Shown in pieces: positions 6,764 through 9,484 of a DNA stretch of 9,484 nucleotides. How positions within the stretch are numbered: position 1 is the stretch's first letter; each line of letters starts with the position of its first letter. The notes under the pieces were generated by a model. The model did not search any database. It saw nothing but the letters and a program-made list of their open reading frames with translations, and had not been told where the DNA came from. A program made the translations under genes and the position numbers. Origin of the DNA: an uncultured Slackia sp. (GTDB lineage: Bacteria > Actinomycetota > Coriobacteriia > Coriobacteriales > Eggerthellaceae); the NCBI GenBank assembly GCA_934646845.1, contig CAKUEV010000064.1:1-9484 (forward strand), read 5' to 3'.

Positions 6764-7594
6764 ATGCCGTATATCGATAAGCAATATGCAGAAGAGCTTT
6801 TGAAGAAATCCCAAGCCCATGCCAATGGCGGGCCTTTCCGCACCGCTGGCGGCACAGAGCAAGAGGCGAAAAAATCTCAAGCTTACACCCATGACATGCC
6901 TTCGCGTGACGTAGATGGCGCGGGGCAAGAGGCTTGCATTGCTTGCAAGTCGAGTAGCGCCCGCTTCGGTTCGCTTGACCAAAGTAGGCTCCAGCCGAAG
7001 TCTCGCGCTCGCTCGCGTTTGCAGAATGCATCGTTGAGCCTCGAGCCAATCATGACCGAGCGTACCGAAGACGAAACGAAGGCTTTCGAAAAAGTCACTC
7101 GCCTTGCCTGTGCGCGAGAGCGTGGTTCTCGCGAGCTCATCAATCGGCTTGTGCGCGACGGGTTTACGCGCGAAGTAGCCGAATCGGCCGTGCAGCGCGC
7201 CCTCGATTGCGGCCTCATCGACGATGTGCGCTATGGGGCCGTGCTTGTTCGAACGCGCGTCGCCCAAGGCCGCGGGCGCAAGGGTATTGAAGACGAACTC
7301 GATCGGGCTGGGATTACCGCAACCGATATCCCCGGATGGCCCGATGAATTCTTTTCTCTCGGTGACTTCGATCCGTTTCGCGTCGCCAGCAATGACGAAG
7401 ATGGGCTCATTGGTTGCTCGTTTGGTTGCGAGTTTAATGAAGAGCAAGAAGTAGAGCGCGCACTCGCGCTTTTGCGCCGAAAACCGCCGCGTTCCAAAAA
7501 TGTTCGGGCCTCCGCATATCGCAAACTCATGACGAAAGGGTACTCCTCGTCGGTCGCGAGCGCGGCAACTCGTCGTTTTATGGAGGAGAATTAA
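6764..7594 (+). CDS. recX: RecX family regulatory protein with a long N-terminal extension
   Basis: RecX proteins bind RecA filaments and limit their growth or activity. The family core spans about residues 105-276: helical block one (AFEKVTRLACARERGSRELI, then RLVRDGFTREVAESAVQRAL), the signature DCGLIDDVRYGAVLV followed by GRGRKGIEDELDRAGI, and a final block, RALALLRRKPPRSKNVRASA through YSSSVASAATRRFMEE. Between them, residues about 185-225 are an unusual insertion with a Cys pair (GCSFGC). From ATG 6764 the protein is 276 residues and carries about 96 residues with no recognised domain, including a 22-residue tandem repeat. An in-frame ATG at 7052 would give a conventional 180-residue RecX. 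Neither start has a strong ribosome binding site; 6764 has GGGG at 6755-6758. The frame stays open upstream into recA, so frame alone does not fix the start. Position after recA supports the name. Confidence 0.85.
   Translation: MPYIDKQYAEELLKKSQAHANGGPFRTAGGTEQEAKKSQAYTHDMPSRDVDGAGQEACIACKSSSARFGSLDQSRLQPKSRARSRLQNASLSLEPIMTERTEDETKAFEKVTRLACARERGSRELINRLVRDGFTREVAESAVQRALDCGLIDDVRYGAVLVRTRVAQGRGRKGIEDELDRAGITATDIPGWPDEFFSLGDFDPFRVASNDEDGLIGCSFGCEFNEEQEVERALALLRRKPPRSKNVRASAYRKLMTKGYSSSVASAATRRFMEEN
6803..6934 (+). repeat. Two 66-base in-frame tandem repeats in the 5' part of recX
   Basis: Bases 6803-6868 and 6869-6934 encode adjacent 22-residue units. Both begin KKSQA and end QEA, with Pro at unit position 11, Arg at 13 and Gly at 17 also shared, for 11 of 22 identical residues. 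There is no gap between the units. The DNA has diverged more than a fresh duplication would, while length and frame are kept. This lies in the extension before the recognised RecX core. Confidence 0.7.
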
Positions 7595-7672
7595 GGCGCT
7601 GAGCGATTTATTTCAAAACGGTGGAGGGAAAACACTCGAGCACGGTGTATCATGAAAGGGCTTGAGTGCAGT

Positions 7673-7693
7673 AGCGCCCACAAGGCGCTTTCT
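7673..7693 (+). terminator. Probable intrinsic terminator after recX
   Basis: AGCGCC (7673-7678) pairs perfectly with GGCGCT (7684-7689) around a CACAA loop, and TTTCT follows. The stem is short but GC-rich. It lies 78 bases after the recX stop. Its 5' arm can instead pair with an identical GGCGCT at 7595-7600. Confidence 0.6.
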
Positions 7694-7758
7694 CGATATA
7701 TAACAATCGCATAGCCGAACTCTTTCTCGGCGTTAGCTCTACTGTTGTGTATTCACTC

Positions 7759-7787
7759 ATGCCAGGCATATGCCCGGCATTTTCTTT
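7759..7787 (+). terminator. Terminator-like hairpin in the rny leader
   Basis: ATGCC (7759-7763) pairs with GGCAT (7776-7780); after one A-C mismatch the stem continues through the palindromic GGCATATGCC (7765-7774). A TTTTCTTT tract follows at 7780-7787. It lies about 50 bases before the rny start with no gene between, so it could attenuate transcription into rny. A competing hairpin within 7763-7799 would break it. Confidence 0.6.
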
Positions 7788-7834
7788 GCCGGCAGCCTGT
7801 CTTCGTATATGAAATTAGAAGAAAGGGGAGGCCG

Positions 7835-9364
7835 ATGGAAATCGCACTTTTGATCGTCGGCTTGGCCGTTGGCATCGCTGGTGGCTATTTAATTACCCGC
7901 TACGTCGCAAATTCGTCCACCAAACGCGCCCATGAAGAGGCTGAACAGGTGGTATCTGAGGCGAAGCGCCAGGCAGAAACCATGCGCCGCGAAGCTGTGG
8001 TTGAAGCTAAAGACGAAGTGTTCAAAATGAAGCAGGAGGCTCAGGCTGAGCACAAAGAGCGCATGAAGGAAGTTCGTGCCGCCGAAAACCGCGTTTCTCA
8101 GCGTGAGGAATCCGTTGATCGCCGTGTCGAGAGCCTCGATGCCCGCGAGCATCAGCTCTCTTCCATGCAGGGTCAGGTCGAGCGTCGCGAGCGCGATCTG
8201 AACAGCGCCATTCAAGAAGTGAATGTGCGCCTCGAGCATGTCGCCGGCATGACGCCCGAAGAGGCGAAGAAGGAACTGCTCGACAACCTTCGCGATGAGG
8301 TTACGCATGAAAGCGCCGCCATTATTCGCGAGGCCGAGCAGCGCACCAAGGCCGAAGCCGACAAGAAGTCGCGCGAGATCTTGAGCCTCGCAATTCAGCG
8401 CGTCGCCGCCGATCACACGGCCGAAACCACGGTGAAAACCATCCACATTCCGTCCGACGACTTGAAGGGCCGCATTATCGGTCGCGAAGGTCGCAATATT
8501 CGCAGCTTCGAGCAGCTTACGGGCGTGAACCTGCTCATCGACGACACGCCTGAGTGCGTAACCATTTCGTGCTTCGATCCTGTTCGTCGTGAAATTGGCC
8601 GCGTCACCATGGAAAACCTCATCGCCGACGGCCGCATTCATCCCGCTCGCATCGAAGAGATGTATGCGAAGGCCGAAAAGCTCGTGAACCAGCAAATCCA
8701 AGAGGCTGGCGAGCAGGCGACGTTCGACGTCGGCATTCACGACTTGCACCCCGAGCTCGTTCGCACGCTTGGCCGCCTGCGCTTCCGCACCTCGTTCGGC
8801 CAGAGCGTTTTGAACCACTCGCTCGAAGTCGCGTATCTGTGCGGCGTTATGGCTTCTGAGCTTGGTCTCGATCCTGTTCCCGCTAAGCGCGCAGGCCTTC
8901 TGCACGACCTCGGCAAAGCCGTCGACCATGAAGTCGAAGGCCCTCATGCCGTGATCGGTGCCGACCTTGCTCGTCGCTTCGGTGAAAAGCCAGAAATCGT
9001 GCACGCCATTGAGGCGCACCACGCCGATGTTGAGCCGAACAGCGTGCTTGATGTTTTGGTCCAGGCCGCCGATGCCGTTTCCGCTGCTCGCCCCGGCGCC
9101 CGCAAGGAAAGCCTTGAGAGCTACGTGAAGCGCCTTGAGAAGTTCGAGGAAATCGCGAATGCCCACAAGGGCGTCGAACGCACCTACGCCATGCAGGCGG
9201 GTCGTGAGATTCGCGTTATGGTTGTCCCCGAAATGGTCGATGAAGCTGCTGCCGTTGTTCTGGCGCATGACATCGCCAAGCAAATCGAGGATGAAATGCA
9301 GTATCCCGGCCAGGTCAAGGTGGTTGTTATCCGCGAAAGCCGCGCCGTCGACTACGCGAAATAA
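7835..9364 (+). CDS. rny: Ribonuclease Y
   Basis: RNase Y is a membrane-anchored endoribonuclease that starts mRNA turnover in many Gram-positives. From ATG 7835 the protein is 509 residues, the usual family length. Residues about 3-22 form the N-terminal membrane anchor ([18 protein letters not shown]). Residues about 30-190 are a highly charged coiled coil rich in Glu, Arg, Lys and Gln. A KH RNA-binding domain (about 200-265) has the GxxG loop at 216-219 in [19 protein letters not shown]. An HD phosphohydrolase domain (about 325-420) carries the metal-binding His357-Asp358 in [13 protein letters not shown]. The C-terminus ends [15 protein letters not shown]. The start is set by the purine-rich AAAGGGGAGG at 7822-7831; an in-frame ATG at 7745 would add 30 residues ahead of the membrane anchor and lacks family support. 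A strong terminator follows, and the leader shows possible attenuation structures. Confidence 0.97.
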   Translation: MEIALLIVGLAVGIAGGYLITRYVANSSTKRAHEEAEQVVSEAKRQAETMRREAVVEAKDEVFKMKQEAQAEHKERMKEVRAAENRVSQREESVDRRVESLDAREHQLSSMQGQVERRERDLNSAIQEVNVRLEHVAGMTPEEAKKELLDNLRDEVTHESAAIIREAEQRTKAEADKKSREILSLAIQRVAADHTAETTVKTIHIPSDDLKGRIIGREGRNIRSFEQLTGVNLLIDDTPECVTISCFDPVRREIGRVTMENLIADGRIHPARIEEMYAKAEKLVNQQIQEAGEQATFDVGIHDLHPELVRTLGRLRFRTSFGQSVLNHSLEVAYLCGVMASELGLDPVPAKRAGLLHDLGKAVDHEVEGPHAVIGADLARRFGEKPEIVHAIEAHHADVEPNSVLDVLVQAADAVSAARPGARKESLESYVKRLEKFEEIANAHKGVERTYAMQAGREIRVMVVPEMVDEAAAVVLAHDIAKQIEDEMQYPGQVKVVVIRESRAVDYAK

Positions 9365-9376
9365 TTTCGAACGTTG

Positions 9377-9405
9377 AAGAGGCGCCATATTGGCGCCTCT
9401 TTTTT
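9377..9405 (+). terminator. Strong intrinsic terminator after rny
   Basis: AAGAGGCGCCA (9377-9387) pairs perfectly with TGGCGCCTCTT (9391-9401) around a TAT loop, and a T run reaches 9405. The stem begins 12 bases after the rny stop. It separates rny from the next gene. Confidence 0.96.
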
Positions 9406-9426
9406 GTATGGTACGAGGGGCTTACT

Positions 9427-9484
9427 ATGTCCGAATCTGAAAAGCTTGCCGCATTTCTCGACTCGCTGCCCGCTGGTACAAGGC
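9427..9484 (+). CDS. Start of an unidentified gene, cut by the window edge
   Basis: An ATG at 9427 follows GAGGGG (9415-9420) at six-base spacing, and the frame is open to the window end, giving 19 residues beginning MSESEKLAAFLDSLP. That is too little to assign a family. It lies just after the rny terminator, so it needs its own promoter or readthrough; I see no clear promoter in the short gap. The ribosome binding site and normal codon use favour a real gene. Confidence 0.6.
   Translation, partial: MSESEKLAAFLDSLPAGTR

Larger units (their letters stand above)
7595..7834 (+). other. recX-rny intergenic region, a probable structured leader
   Basis: These 240 bases contain no convincing gene. 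They hold a possible stem CACTCGAG/CTTGAGTG (7633-7640 with 7661-7668, one G-U pair, 20-base loop), two terminator-like hairpins listed separately, and the rny ribosome binding site. An AT-rich TATATAAC at 7697-7704 could be a -10 element, but no acceptable -35 lies 16-18 bases upstream, so I do not call a promoter. GGCGCT directly after the recX stop (7595-7600) repeats the 3' arm of the first terminator-like hairpin. Confidence 0.5.

Noticed and set aside
5575..6855. A 426-codon minus-strand open frame opposite recA
   Set aside because: It crosses the recA promoter, LexA box and terminator and has no recognisable domain, so it is an antisense shadow.
7662..7704. TTGAGT and TATAAC as an rny promoter
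   Set aside because: The spacing is about 30 bases, far too long, and a hairpin lies between them.
7652..7714. A 20-codon ORF (MKGLECSS...) overlapping the terminator-like hairpin after recX, considered as a leader peptide
   Set aside because: No ribosome binding site lies at usable spacing (the nearest, GGAGGG at 7623-7628, is too far) and it has no run of regulatory codons. It would be worth revisiting if the terminator switch proves real.
7745..7834. A longer RNase Y start at ATG 7745
   Set aside because: It would place 30 polar residues before the canonical N-terminal membrane anchor and overlap a terminator-like hairpin. The start at 7835 has a strong purine-rich site and gives the family length.
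9366..9376. TTTCGAACGTT after rny considered as a LexA-type site
   Set aside because: The CGAAC half is followed directly by GTT without the four-base spacer, so it does not match the operator at recA.
7889..9388. A 499-codon minus-strand open frame opposite rny
   Set aside because: It mirrors the rny codon pattern, shows no recognisable domain, and runs through the rny terminator.
1..9484. Search for a defence system, mobile element, CRISPR array, prophage or tRNA
   Set aside because: All genes but the truncated last one are recognisable core genes in a conserved order, and I see no direct-repeat array, terminal inverted repeats, integrase or tRNA-like sequence.

Overview
The window is a moderately GC-rich, densely packed bacterial core-genome segment with every convincing gene on the + strand. 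The order is ftsK (3' end), a rodZ-like gene, yajQ, rimO, a fused pgsA-cinA gene, recA, recX, rny and the first codons of an unidentified gene. It resembles the Gram-positive arrangement around recA (in Bacillus: ymfM/rodZ, pgsA, cinA, recA, then rny), and the recA operator is of the Gram-positive GAAC-N4-GTTC type. My inference is a high-GC Gram-positive, most likely a Coriobacteriia/Eggerthellaceae-type actinobacterium. The family level is an impression from protein style and gene order, not a computed result.

Positions 1-5377 look like one operon. The ftsK stop overlaps the ribosome binding site of rodZ, later gaps are 33 and 17 bases, and rimO overlaps pgsA-cinA by 11 bases. The products cover chromosome segregation (FtsK), cell shape (RodZ-like), a nucleotide-binding protein (YajQ), ribosomal protein S12 modification (RimO), and phospholipid synthesis joined to NMN deamidation (PgsA-CinA). 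The PgsA-CinA fusion is the most unusual gene: a complete membrane phosphatidyltransferase and a complete CinA C-terminal (PncC) domain share one uninterrupted frame.

Positions 5378-5664 separate this operon from recA. They hold a weak hairpin, a small cluster of GGAAAC-type repeats and a clear recA promoter whose -35/-10 spacer contains a LexA-type operator. RecA ends at a strong intrinsic terminator, and recX begins just after it, so recX is probably made by limited readthrough. RecX carries a long N-terminal extension with a 22-residue tandem repeat and a roughly 40-residue insertion in its core.

Positions 7595-7834, between recX and rny, contain two terminator-like hairpins. Arms of both could pair elsewhere in the leader, so regulated readthrough into rny is possible but unproven. 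RNase Y is full length and followed by a strong terminator, after which a new gene begins and is cut by the window edge.

There are no tRNA or rRNA genes, CRISPR arrays, insertion sequences or prophage genes. This is conserved housekeeping DNA, and I found no defence or mobile system. The novelty is in one gene fusion, protein extensions and regulatory sequence.
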